Assembly: GCA_951213105.1 (NCBI GenBank)
Contig: OX578146.1
Location: 113,812,127-113,876,126, forward strand
Origin: Amaurobius ferox
Taxonomy: Eukaryota; Arthropoda; Arachnida; Araneae; Amaurobiidae
Length of the DNA: 64,000 nucleotides
Direction: 5' to 3'
Part shown: positions 1-11,640 of the stretch, in pieces
Numbering within the stretch: the first letter of the stretch is position 1
Layout of the letters: every line of letters starts with the position of its first letter
The notes under the pieces: model-generated
What the model saw: only the letters and a program-made list of their open reading frames with translations
Database searches by the model: none
What the model was told of the DNA's origin: nothing
Made by a program: the position numbers and the translations under genes

Positions 1-275
1 ATTATGATAATTCTAAAATTATTACCGAGGAATGTATCACATTTTAGAGATGTTTAATCCAGGCATTTGATATTTCAATGGCGTCATTTGAATGAAGTTC
101 ATTTTTTTCGATGAAGGTTTAAGTTTTCAAATATAATGAATTAATGTAGTATTGTGATAAGTTTTAAAATATTACCGAGGAATGTATTGCATTTTAGACT
201 TTTTTAAATAAAATTGCATTGAAGTTGGAAAGTGTTTCATAATCAATGCTTGAAGCATGATTGATCTTTCTTGTT
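1..275 (-). repeat. Dispersed repeat family A, partial copy (A1)
   Basis: This is the 5' part of the ~1.3-kb non-coding repeat seen more fully at 40903-42250, in reverse orientation and cut by the window start. It ends with the family's terminal segment (reverse complement of AACAAGAAAGATCAATCATG). The preceding stretch aligns by eye with 14280-14564. No reading frame is present. The family is probably a non-autonomous DNA element. Confidence 0.8.
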
Positions 276-1129
276 GATAACGAAAATGTTATCAAATTCG
301 AATACGATTGGATCACAATAATCTCTTTAATTTGTGTTATGAGTAGAATTTATAAGTATTTTTCGTAGTTGTAAAACATGGTGCATAATATAGGGAGACA
401 AAATAAATTAAAAGATGAAATAAAGTGAAATATTTTTATTGTTAGAGTTCTAATTTACATTACACTGTTAATTTATCCCTGCAACATTAACAACTTTAAC
501 TATTATTATTTAATTTAATACGTGGCTTTCGCCATAGAAATGCATACAATACGGTGGAACTTATTTACCACAGCGCCATCTAGTATCTCAATCCCCATTA
601 TTGTCTCGAACGATTTTGAGTCTTTCCTAACATGAAGTTTAAACTCCTTCCTTTTACCTCCACGAATTTAATAATAATGTTCAAAGAAGCAGTAAATCAC
701 TATAGTACTTCAAACAAGTAAGGTATATATATTATTTTTTTTATGAAATGTGCATGAGGCAAAAATAAAATATTCCTCAGAGTTTCAGAATTATTGATGC
801 AAGATTGATGCAGAATTGGAATAAATGTAATAAGTTTTACCATGATAATTTTTTTAATTCATTTACTGTGAATGAAGAGTATTAAAACGTTGATAAATCT
901 CATTACATTTCTCAATAAACAATACCCATGCAACGACTAGAGTATATTGAAACTTGCCTACACTATATAAAATTCGCCCTTTTATGTTCTTTAACACTCC
1001 TTATTCATCAAAGTACCTACTACTGGTTGTCTGTCAAATTTTACCTACAGCTGATCATATCATTTTCTTGTACTCCCCCCCCCCCTGTTTGACCATGAAT
1101 GCTTGTCTTTTAATTGCACTAATATATGA
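276..1129. other. AT-rich sequence, nothing recognised
   Basis: No convincing gene, RNA or repeat structure is seen. A short C run lies near 1075-1085. Confidence 0.5.
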
Positions 1130-1425
1130 TTTATGTGAAATATAACCCAATGCAAATTTATGCGAAATATAACTAATTGCAAATTTCTGCGAAATATAAA
1201 CAGCTGCAAAATTTCGTGAAATATAAACAATTGCACAATTCTGTGAAATATAAGCAACTCCAATTTCTGTGAAGTATAAACAATTGCAAATTTCTGCGAA
1301 ATATAACAATTGGAAATTTCCGTGAAATATAAACAATTGCAAATTTCTATGAAGTATAAGCAATTGCAAATTTCTATGAATTATAAACGGTTGCAAATTT
1401 CTGTGAAATATAAACACGAGTTATA
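1130..1425. repeat. 30-bp minisatellite, about 9-10 diverged units
   Basis: A unit of roughly GCAAATTTCTGTGAAATATAA plus AACAATT repeats with a period near 30 bp and point differences between units. Because 30 is a multiple of three, open frames run through the array on the minus strand (periodic ISHKFA / FHRNLQ-like peptides). These are by-products, not a gene. Confidence 0.85.
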
Positions 1426-2800
1426 AAAGAGAAACAATTCGAGTCCAGAGGGAAAGTGTGCTGTGCACAACTTTTCCTTTCTTACAATATTTATTTGTAC
1501 GTAACTTGATTACTTAGTTCATCTTCTCTGATTTAATTATTTTCGTTATGTGTTATTGCACATCTTTATCAGTCGAAATATTTGAACAGTGTTTTTTAAA
1601 TTAATATTCGCAGCAAAAGAAAAAAATATATATAAGTTAATAAAATTGAATTAGCTGTTTATATTTCTTTATTTTGTTGATTTTAAACATTTTAAATTTC
1701 CGAAAGATACTGGTATGAAATATCGTAATTTAATTATTATGTGCTTTACGGTTAAATAGAATTCTCCTTCCAAAATTTCCTTTTACTCTGGTTTCTTATG
1801 TGACTTATTGCATTTTTAGTCGATAAAATATTTTAAGTTCTCTATCCTAATTACTGTTTTTGATGGTATATATATATTTTTTTCTATTTAGATCCAAAAC
1901 ATGTATTACATAGTGAACTGAGCATACTAATGATCCATGCATGCCATTCACAATTGAAAAATAAATTGCGGCTAAAATGAATATTATTTTAACCACTGGT
2001 TTCTCAGACTGAAAAATTCTCATTTAATATTTTATTTTTCTACTCCTATTATTTTTTGGTTGTTTAATTTGGGAGTTTATTTTGCCAGTTTAGATTAAAG
2101 GTGTTTGTTTAAAGGTGACGAAGCTAGCTTACATAGTTTCTGAATTCATTTGCTATCTTCCCATTTGAATTATTGCATCTAATCATGTAGCTTTCATTTC
2201 CTCGTATATTTTACACTATTTTGTTTGTCTTATATATATGAAATCAGCTCATTTATAACATTGAGCCAGTTGTTTACTTTATTTTGCTTTACTGCATTTT
2301 TCGATATCTATTTTTATTTTACAAGTATTTCTTAAATGTTTTTTGGAGTTATGTTATGAAATCAATAATTCATCTTTTCATCTTCCGAAACTGATGGTTT
2401 TTTTCGTTTTTGTTTTCCCTTACATTTCACATTTTATTAGTTTTTTATTTATTGGTATTTAAGTTCGTCCCTTTTATTTGCTGAATCATATGATTTTATA
2501 TTATTTAACATCACAGCATGGTTTTGAAACTCTGTTCATTTTTAAAGCCTCGCTTTAAATAATCTTTATTCATTTTCTTTTTCGAGTCACTTTTATATTA
2601 CAGGGTCGTTACCTTTATATTTCAATAGTTAAGAATTCACGCATTGGTAGTATGACGCGTGTCTGTTACCATAATTTAACCTTTCGACGGGGAAAATGAC
2701 AGACTCTCCCTGTCTTCTGTCCGTTTGTCCAAATCAATTCATGAAAGTTTTTTAAATCAATTGCATGTGGTAATAAAAGGAAACTCCTTAGTTTTATCTT
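1426..2800. other. AT-rich sequence, nothing recognised
   Basis: Only short T-rich and A-rich runs are seen. No supported gene or repeat. Confidence 0.5.
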
Positions 2801-3046
2801 TCAAAATAAAATTTTTTGTATGGCAAAAATATCCCTCTGGGTCACGCGTGTAAAGTAATTGTCAATAGAAACATTTCTTATCTTGGCGACAATGGCTTCG
2901 TTGCCATTTTGGTCCTGCTCCAAAGTGATTAAGGCATAATGTTCGAGTGTGGTGTAGTCCTGTATTCGGAACTCGACACCGCCCAATACTTTCCTCGCGA
3001 ATATGCAAAGTATGGGCACGATAAATGTGTAGGTCCGAAAGTCCAT
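2801..3046 (-). other. Orphan open frame beside a decayed SINE (possible exon or element fragment)
   Basis: On the minus strand a frame starting at an ATG near 3046 (MDFRTYTF) runs about 81 codons to a stop at 2801. The segment is clearly more GC-rich than its flanks and the peptide is not low-complexity, for example the stretch FRIQDYTTLEHYALITLEQ. I do not recognise a family. The open frame continues upstream into SINE-derived sequence, so that part is not real coding. It may be a fragment of a host or element gene, or chance. Confidence 0.2.
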
Positions 3047-3176
3047 CTGAGAAATTTTGGGATGGGGGAAGGATGATATTGTCCCTGTGTTTACTATCCC
3101 CACTGGGTTACGGTATAAATGCGGGGGCATTCTAGGCCATCCAAATCGATACGTTATACCTTCAGGTAGGTCAGAC
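3020..3176 (+). mobile_element. Decayed SINE body and tail
   Basis: Reading left to right this follows the body of the SINEs at 11796-12084 and 26651-26982: AGGTCCGAAAGTCC, then TGGGGGAAGGA, GTCCCTGTG, CCCACTGGGTTACGGT, and finally GGTAGGTCAGACGGTC. It is substantially diverged. No pol III head and no clear target-site duplication were found, so this is an old, 5'-damaged copy. Confidence 0.7.
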
Positions 3177-5455
3177 GGTCAAGGTAGCAAAAAGAACAAA
3201 AGAGAAAAGAAAGAAAGAAGTTTTTAATTTTCAATAAACTGTATTGGTTCGAGAACCAACCTAAGCCATAAATGATGTTTAACCACTTCATTTACTAACT
3301 GAACTCTGTGTATAAAAAATTCTAAGAAAGTTATTAATTTAAAAAAAAAGTGTCTGTGAATTTGTAGAAAAATAAGCAATTTATGGGAAAATTCAATTAA
3401 CTTAAGACCGAAAGATGGGTATCATCCAACTCCTGCAACACTGAAAAAATTAATTGTCATAGGGAGAGCTTAAAATATTTTTCAGTGAATGAAAAATAAA
3501 AATTACGTCGAATGGAAAAATCCGAAACCGTTTTTTTTTGCCTGAAAAGTTTGATTAACACAGAAATACATGATAATTAAATTACAATGCTACCTACAAA
3601 ATTGCATTTTTGAAAATAAAAAAAAAAATAAAAAATAAAAAACTAATACTCGATGTGAAGGAATAATACATACCAAACTTAATTATATCAACGTTTAAAA
3701 TTTTTCTCATATTTGTCTGCAGAAAAACTAATTAGAAAAAGCAGTTCATATCTGCTTTCGACTAATAAAGATGTGCGATAATGACATATAATAACGGAAA
3801 TTGAAGCGGGCGATGAAATTATTATTTTCTTCCTGAAATAAGATTAGAAGAAATGATGTGAAGAATGATTTTATGCAAAATATGTTTACAAGCAAGTAAA
3901 GAGAGAAAAAAATAGCACTCTTTTTAGTGTTTAGCGGTTACTCAAATTGACTTTATTCTTATGGCCCTTTTTTATGCATGATACTCAGTTATGCTTTAGC
4001 ACTTGCGTTTTTAATTATTTTTAGATGCCAATACGATTATTTTTAAATGCATCTGCTTTCTTTTATTTAAGATTTAATATATAAAAGTATAATTCTGCAT
4101 AAAGGAATCGAAGAATCTCATGTGTCCAATACATAACTTTTCCTATACATTGATAAATTTTGATTTTGTGGGGAAATAAACAGATATTGCTTAGTACTAG
4201 ATCCTAATAATAAGTTGCTAATTAAATAGGAATTTATGTAACAATTGTCTAATGTGTTTATGTATTTCCAAATCATCCAAAAGCTCCTCTGTGCTCTTGG
4301 ACATTTTTTTTACACTATGTATTGACCACTGGACTAAAATTAATGGTCAGATTTTCGACACTCCGCCTTAGGGCTGAAAAAAGAGGTGTTCGAAGAGTTT
4401 TAAATCGAATCTTTGAACACCTATATTGTCTGTGAAACAAGTTATTTGTACTTCTGATTTCTGCCCCATATTTCTGATATTTGCGTCATATCATATAGGA
4501 AACTTGGTTATATAAAGGGGTTACTCAGGATTTATAATTGTGGATACAGTTTTTTGTTCTTCTTAGCACTTTAGTTAAGTTGAGGCTTGAATGTGGCTCC
4601 ATTGTATGGAAGCTATTTCATGCTGTTCATGTTAACTATGTTGGAATTATTTAAAATAAATTTTATAGGTATTTATATTATAGAAATACTGGATTTTATT
4701 GTAATACTTTATCTGCTACATTTCTTCCAAATAAGTTTAATGTTAAAATCTTACAGAACAGAAGATATTTCATTCCATTTACTTTCTTGAAAAAGGTGTT
4801 CAATAACAAAATAGATTGTATCCCTGTCTCGAATGAAATTGTGTTTTATATTCCCCAGAACTTTATGCGTTTATTTGCTAAAAGGACATTTAGTATAAAT
4901 ATTGATTGTTATTGTGCTCTTAATAACTTTTGTAAACACTATAAACATGAACTTGATATTTCTCCTCATAATCTTGATGTTTTTTTATTCACTTGTTGTC
5001 ATAATTTGTATTTTAAAATATTTTGACCTGTTTTTTTTTCTGTTTTTTTTAATTATTTTATCTAGCAAGCTGTTATTGGGACTTTATTCTGCAGCTTGCA
5101 CTATTTTAAACAAATAAATATATACATAAATACCAACCACGAGAGAAATCAGAGACAGATTTTCGGTTCCTTCCCTGTGAGGTAATCAAAATGAAGGAGG
5201 ATCGAAAATTATTTTCAGACCCTCAAAGAAACCTCCTGAGACAGGAAAGCTGAAAATTTACATACTTATAGTATATCGGTCACATGAATTAACCTGTGTT
5301 GAAACAATTTTCAATTATGACGACTATTTCTGACGCGATGCGCCATGCATTTTTAAACAAATAAAAACTTATTTAAAAAATATTGCAAACAAATTTTTCA
5401 AGAGTGTAAGTGTTCCTGCGATTGACAAATGCAAACTCATGTTTGTAAAAAATGT
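3177..5455. other. AT-rich sequence, nothing recognised
   Basis: Several 60-80 codon frames occur, but all are AT-rich, hydrophobic and chance-like. A small imperfect hairpin (AGGTGTTCGAAGA ... TCTTTGAACACCT) lies near 4382-4421. Confidence 0.45.
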
Positions 5456-5580
5456 AACACCATGAAGGAATCATAAGAATTGAATGAAATGTATTCCACA
5501 AACGACATGTATTGATAATAATAAACGATTAAATTTAAAAAGCAAAAAAACAAAAAAAAAACAATATTACATATCGAAAA

Positions 5581-6590
5581 TCAGTATTTTGTGAAGCCAA
5601 TACGCACTGCAATAAGTGCTTCTATACGTGCCCAAGGACGTGGCATAGAATGAAACATATTTTGAATTTGAACCTGAAAAAGGAGATTCTAGAATGTTTC
5701 TATCCGAACCCAAAGTTCAGCAGTATTACCTATAGGACAAGCGTCACGAGCGAGACGCAAACTGACGAAATCCCAGACATGTTTAATAAGCTACATACCC
5801 GGTGAATAGGTAGGCCAAGGAAAAATTTCTATATGTTGTGCTGAAAAAAAGTCTTGAACATTCCTAGCAACACGTGAACGGACATTGTCCTGTTGAAATA
5901 CAGATATAGGAATGCGTTTAAGGAAGGTGATGATTTCGAGCTGCAGAACTTCTTTGATGCACAGGTTGCTGTTGAGATTACCCACAATTCTTAGAATTCG
6001 TTCAAGATACCTAAAGGCGCTCCAGATCATCACGCTTGCAGTTCGTCCAGTATGACGTTGGATAACGCAGTCCCGAAGGTGGCGTTTATAGCTATAGCGT
6101 CTAACCTGGATGCCGTCATCATTGTATTCCAACATAAAGAGGATTCATCGGGAAAGACAACTTGGGGCCAATCGGCACGCCAGTCTCTATGTTGATGAGC
6201 CCATTGTAGCCGAGAGCGTCGATGGTTATTCGTCAAGGGAATACTGTACAAAGAAATTCTTGCACACAGTCCACTGTGCAGTAGAAATCGACGAATTGTT
6301 GGAGCAGATAATGACACCTTGCAGCAGTTCTTCCCGGCCGTCCAAATAGTTGCTCAAGTCCTCGGACAAGTCGGACGGTCTGGATTTTCAACACCTGTAG
6401 CAGTGCTCCAATTTTCTACCAACTGTATCATCCAGTGCTGACGTAACATTTCGTCGTTCACTGCCGGATTTGCGACTTGTGTGATTCTCAATTCAATACA
6501 CTGCGTCCACTTTTGCATCACTGTCGTGGCTTTGCGCTCTATGCGAGCTGTTATTGCATGATAACCCCCCCCCCCCACACACACACACAA
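5581..6590 (-). pseudogene. Tc1-like transposase pseudogene
   Basis: Read from right to left it shows an N-terminal helix-turn-helix piece (ITARIERKATTVMQKW), a second DNA-binding piece (SAPTIRRFLLHSGLCAR), then the DDE catalytic core. The first Asp lies in FPDESS and the second in FQQDN. The third position, expected as SPIEH, reads stop-L-I-K-H after SPGM, so the catalytic Glu is Lys and a TAG stop precedes it. I count 34 residues between the second Asp and that position, matching DD34E. The tail ends near FTKY-stop at 5581. Further stops, frame changes and the inserted SINE tail make it non-functional. Confidence 0.85.
6329..6390 (+). mobile_element. 62-bp tail-only SINE insertion inside Tc1-1
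   Basis: The insert carries only the 3' tail hairpin of the local SINE family (GGCCGTCC ... GGACGGTC, then TCTGG). It is flanked by a decayed direct repeat, ACACCTTGCAGCAGT at 6314-6328 and ACACCTGTAGCAGT at 6391-6404, read as a target-site duplication. Removing insert and one repeat copy rejoins the transposase reading (STATG followed by V-SLSAPTIRR on the minus strand). That shows insertion into an existing transposon. Confidence 0.8.
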
Positions 6591-6878
6591 AGGTCTATCA
6601 TTCCTTCCCTTCCAAACTCTGTAGCTTGCTCATATGGCGTCCTCTGTTGTCGTAGAGACATAGTGACTTCTCATGAAACGTTTACCGCTGACAGACAACC
6701 ATAGACTATTTTCAACGTCCCGCTGCAGCTCTATTTATACTGCTAAAACATCAGTTCAGAGGACTCTGCCCAGCCCAGGCATACGCGGTGACTCTGAAAT
6801 TCGAATCATTTGCATAGCACACCCTAATTTGCATTTGCTGTAAGTTGTAACTTGATCACGTGATTCCTTCGTGGTGTT

Positions 6879-9694
6879 GAAAGTTTACAAACATGAGTAT
6901 ATATACTAGTGTTATATAAAATCAGTTGATTATTTCTAAAAATATTGAAAAATTTGAAAAGCATATTCAAAAAACATATTAAAATTGGATGTATTTTTAA
7001 TTATAAAATTTGTATTTAAGTGTACATTCGAAATTCTAATGCATTTTGAAAAGATTGTGCTCCTGTCAAAAATACTGGATTTGAACCGTTTTCGAGCATT
7101 TTAAGGTCCTTTAGAGCAGAATTAGCAAATAACTAAGATAGTAGACTGAAAATTCTATGTGCTACCTTTGCGAACTTCTATGGGTATCGTGTTACAACGC
7201 TTCCAGCATAACATTTCAAATATATATATATTTTTTAAATTTTTTAACTTTACAAACTTTCTCTTTAGGCGGGCTTCATAAAATATACATTTTAAAGTTT
7301 ATAAAATTATTTTAAATGCTCCGGCATTTTAGCCTTTATACTTCTATATTTTTGCCTTTAAAATAATTTTACATCACAGAATTGACAATTTCTGACATTG
7401 TTTGGAATAAACATGGTGTTTACATATAAATTAAACTATTAAAATTTTTCTGGTATTTATAATTAAACAGTTTTATTTCAAAATCGACCTTTTTAAGGAA
7501 AACAAATACAAGGAAAGCAAACTCCCTTTAGATTAAATTACAAATTTTTTCGCAATGCTATACACTCTAGAAAATTACATTCCTAAATGCGAACGATAAA
7601 TAGTAGAGCGTATATTATTTTAATTATGAATGAAAAAAAAATATTTTGAACGTTATTTGACTGCAATTAGATTACGCAACGTACTTTATTAGATTATATT
7701 TTCTAATACGGAATATAATTCAATTAAAGAAAATTCTTATTAATTTGAAGCAAGCCCTAATTCAACTAAATTGCTTAGTCTAACATGTATGGCATCGAAA
7801 ATACATTTATAGTAGTTTCTTTTTAAATATTAATTAATTCAGGTATATTATTAAGCTGGAAATCGCTACAAACTCAAAAATACGGCCGTTGCTCTAGAAC
7901 GGTGGAAACGAAATGGTTTTGAGTGTATAACATATCGTAAATTAAAACTCATATTTTGTAATATCAAAAAAGGAATTCTTGTTTATAAGTGTTTATAGCT
8001 ACCTCTTCTAGTTTATAAGTATTACAAACTTGAAAAATATGATTTTTCATGCTTGACAGGTCAATTGTTGAAAATTATAAGAGCTTTTTTGAAAATAAAT
8101 ACGACTTAGAAACTAAATTTTCTTATAAATAGTAAGCAACAAAAACATTTTATTTTTTACACGAAGGCATTTCGAGTGAAAATATGAAAAATAAATAAAA
8201 AAACTCTCGTTCGAACAAATGTATTTTTAAATTTATTTTTACAAATAGAACGCTATACAAAATCTAATTAGATACATTTGAAGGGCTTTTAAAGAGAATA
8301 AAGGCCAGAAAAATACAAATTTATCAATATTCTTCAAATTGACAAGACGTTTACTCGAAAATTATAAGAGCTTAGCTTAACAAAAATATAGATTTTAATA
8401 TTAAACACACATTTATTATTACACATTTATTATTACACATTTTTATCGTTTACTAATTATATTATCTGTCTTTTATAGTTTACTATATATTTCGAGTGAA
8501 AGTCTTTTAGACATAAAAAAGTTCAAAATATTAAAATATTAAAACTATTTTTATATATTCATAATCTGGATCCTATTTTCGACAAAATAAGAAAAATTAT
8601 TTGCATTTTTATCTATTAGGTTCGGCGTATAAGCGTGCAAATTGAAAAAAGCCCGAAAATTTTATTTTCGGACATTTTATAAAAAAATAAAAAATATATT
8701 AATGATAAAAATTAATTTTATTTAAAATATGATATTACAAAAACATACATCTTGTAATAAAAAAGTAACTAGAAACAGGCATTATATTTTAAAATATTAT
8801 TGCAACACAAGAATTACAAAGTCACTTAATATGAATACAAGTAAGTTGGAACAATCATCAAGGAAGAAAGGAACAAAAGTTATTATGGAAATTCCTAAAT
8901 AAATATTTACAAACTATCTTTCTTTTCCTCGAAATAAACAATATATCTTACACTTTAATTGCTACGAACTCCTGTTTCTTCTTCTATCTTTGACCCTTCA
9001 TCTGGTGTCACTCCTTTGCAAAACTTATTAAACCACTAATTAGCAGAAGAAACTTTAATTATCTACACCGTAATTTCGTTGCGTGTTTCAACTTTTTTTT
9101 TATCTAATATTATTTATGTTGTACAGAATCATCGAATTTCCATACCTGCAATAAACGCTTTGGCTGCAATTTTTTCCTTGTAGTGCATTTAATGCGAGAA
9201 CCGGTCATAAAAGGTAAAATATACTTACTTGGTGACATTTTTATGACAGTAGTTTCAAATAAAAGTATGCTTTCTTACCTGGAAAATAAAAAAGCAGTAT
9301 GTTAATGAAAGCAATATGGCTGTTTTGCTAACACATAAAAAGAGAAAATATTTTGTGCAAGATATTTCATTGGCAGTGCACTTCAGTAACTACATAATGC
9401 GACAACTTTGAGTATTTTCCAACAATATTTTATAGGAATGATAGAGGATTATCTAACATAATTGGCGCTGTGTTTTTTTGCAAAAATGATTTTACTGATA
9501 ATCAATTATTACAAACGTAAGAAAGTTTATTAATATAAATAAGCTCATTAATATAGTATGGGTTAAATAAAAGAATAATAATAGAAATACTATATATAGA
9601 TTGGTAAAGTTGAATTTCAATCTTGGACTGACTTTATAATATTCTGTAAAAATGTCTTTAATTTCTGTATTTTATATAGAAGGAGGCATATATA
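6879..9694. other. AT-rich sequence, no gene seen
   Basis: Very AT-rich. Segments around 8100-8700 share phrases with 44400-44950 in inverse orientation (for example TTGCATTTTTATCTA followed by AGGTTC), so old dispersed repeats are likely. No coding signal. Confidence 0.45.
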
Positions 9695-9806
9695 ATTAAA
9701 TATATTTTTAAATGTCAATATATAATAATTAAATATCTTTTTAAATGTCAATAAATAATAATTAAATATCATTTTAAATGTCAATAAACAATAATTAAAC
9801 ATCTTT
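9695..9806. repeat. 33-bp tandem repeat, about 3.3 units
   Basis: The unit TTTTAAATGTCAATA plus AATAATTAAATATC recurs with AATGTC at 9711, 9744 and 9777 (period 33). The multiple of three makes a periodic minus-strand frame (FNYYLLTFK), which is not a gene. Confidence 0.85.
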
Positions 9807-10149
9807 TTAATTAAATATATTTTATAAAGTTAATAATTATGCCAATAATTTGCATATGCGTTTGAAAATATGTATATTTCTATTTCAGTCAAAAATTCAA
9901 GCTACTTACCTTTGCAAAATTTGGTAACAAAGACACTTTTTGTCAAGTCCAAAATTCGGAGAAATTTATTCAAATTTAATATTTATACTTTGATTGTATG
10001 TTAAAACAGAAATGTTCAAGACTTTTTCTACAATCCATTTGTAGCGATTAAAATGTTATAGTAAAGTTTCAATATTAACATAAATGTTAAATTGTTGATT
10101 TAGTGAAATACCGTTTAACATAAATATCGGTATACGGTCCAAATTTTTC

Positions 10150-10425
10150 TGATTATCAACTCTCTCTCTCTCTCTGTTTTTATGAAATTTGGTCTATTAG
10201 TTTTTCAGTTAAAGTAGATACATACATTGCACAGACAGACATACACACAGACACGTACACAGACACACACATACAGACATCATTATAAAAATAGTTTTTT
10301 CATGTTCTAGAAGTCTCAAAACATGTTGATCCGTCGAAAACTCGTGTTGGGATTTTCGTCATGGTTCAAATACTTTCCCTATACATTATTATGTATTGAA
10401 GGGAAAGTAAAAAAATATATAAATA
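10150..10425 (+). repeat. Dispersed repeat family B, partial copy (B1)
   Basis: Contains (CT)n, a (CA)-rich tract near 10225-10275, then the family hallmarks GTTCTAGAAGTCTCAAAAC, GATCCGTCGAAAACTCG and ACTTTCCCTATACATTA followed by GGGAAAGTA. The same order recurs at 22090-22265 and, inverted, at 11680-12100, 22268-22450 and 23405-23560. Confidence 0.75.
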
Positions 10426-10429
10426 TAAA

Positions 10430-10690
10430 TTTAATCAGGATTGCATTTTTGGCTGGCTTATATCAATTGAAATTTAAAGATTAGGGGAAAATGTATTTAT
10501 ATTTTCAGTTTTTTACGTCATTTGCTTTATTTTGGCAAAGAATATATCGTGTTTAACTCATATATTTTATTCAGCCGATTGTTGAAACAGAATAAAAGTA
10601 GTACTGGTATATTTTCTAATTCTATTTTAGCTTTTTCATTTTGGCATATATTGATCTAATTTCATATATTCTTAAGTATAGTAAGACAGG
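10430..10690 (+). repeat. Dispersed repeat C, uninterrupted copy (empty site for the Helitron)
   Basis: The reverse complement of this segment aligns with 16895-16994 joined directly to 19256-19400. Shared phrases include GATCAATATATGCCAAAAT, TTCTGTTTCAACAAT, ATTCTTTGCCAAAATAAA and AAAAATGCAAT. Here there is no Helitron between them, so this is a related empty site. Confidence 0.8.
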
Positions 10691-10738
10691 TTTAAAAAAT
10701 TTTAAAACACTTTCCATGAAAGGCTACAGGTATTTGTA

Positions 10739-10890
10739 TATTGTCTTTATTTAAACACCATCTTGACGTACATGAATGTTTTGTTTTAAATGTTATTTGC
10801 CTTTATTTAACCACCATCTTGACGTACAGGAATTTTTTGTTTTAAATGCTATTTGCCTTTATTTAACCACCATCTTAACGTGCAGGAATT
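10739..10890. repeat. 56-bp tandem repeat, about 3 units
   Basis: The unit contains GCCTTTATTTAACCACCATC followed by TTGACGTACAGGAAT. CCATCTT recurs at about 10758, 10814 and 10870. Confidence 0.85.
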
Positions 10891-10900
10891 CATTTTTATT

Positions 10901-11227
10901 AACACTTTACAACAAAGTTGAAAAGTGTTTATGACTTTGTTCATTCTGTCTTTCTTTCTGTCTGTCAGTCCGTTAGCATGATAACTGCCGTAAAAATGAC
11001 TTAATCAAAACGAAATTTTAGTATGTTGTCCAGACGGTCTGTAGGACCTATGGGAATATAAATGAATAATATCACCCAATTAGTTTTGGATTGAACCCGG
11101 GTTGAAAAAATGGAATACATTGAGCCCTATGGGACCTAATTTTTTAAACATTTTTTAAGCGGATTTAAAATTCACAAATTGCTTCGAAAATTTTAGATAA
11201 TAGTCAAAATGTTCCATAAAATATATA
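10901..11227 (-). repeat. Family A, 3' part, minus orientation (A2)
   Basis: Begins with the reverse complement of the family 3' end (AACACTTTACAACAAAGTTG), then the (CTGT/CTTT)n tract, CGTTAGCATGATAACTGCCG and GAACCCGGGTTGAAAAA. It abuts the next copy head-on at 11228. Confidence 0.85.
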
Positions 11228-11640
11228 AACAAGAAAGATCAATCATGCATAAGCATGATTATGAAACACTTTCCAACTGAAATGTAATTTCATTTAAAAA
11301 TTTCTAAAATGTGATTCATTCAGTGGTAATATCTTTTACATTATCACAGTACTACAGTAATTTATTATACTCAAATATTTAAAACTGTATCGAAATATAA
11401 ATCATCTGATTCTTTATGCAAAATCAATGAATATTTCATTCATATAACTTGTATTCCAGACTCCAGAGCTAAATAATTTTGTGTGGAAAAAATTCAGCAA
11501 TTCTTATGTAATTCATCTTACAATCGCTTGAGATATTTGCATTCTGCATATGTTAAAATTAGGCTTCCTTGAAGAAATAATAAAAGTTTAGGGATCATTT
11601 AAAATCACAACTATTGTAATTGCATAGGCACGGAATTTAG
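11228..11640 (+). repeat. Family A, 5' part, plus orientation (A3)
   Basis: Starts with AACAAGAAAGATCAATCATG and continues as the 5' third of the family. The remaining 3' part resumes at about 13220, so A3 and A4 are probably one copy split by the family B element between them, with some family A sequence lost at the join. Confidence 0.8.

Larger units (their letters stand above)
5456..6878 (-). mobile_element. Tc1-like DNA transposon, dead copy (Tc1-1)
   Basis: The ends are short inverted repeats. The left end starts AACACCATGAAGGAATCA at 5456. The reverse complement of the right end, from 6878 inward, reads AACACCACGAAGGAATCA, so 17 of the first 18 bases match. The interior encodes a Tc1-type transposase on the minus strand in pieces. 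Total length is about 1.42 kb, normal for Tc1 elements. A (C)n(CA)n tract at about 6567-6588 and a 62-bp SINE-tail insertion interrupt it. TA dinucleotides expected as the target duplication are visible only on the left. Confidence 0.85.
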
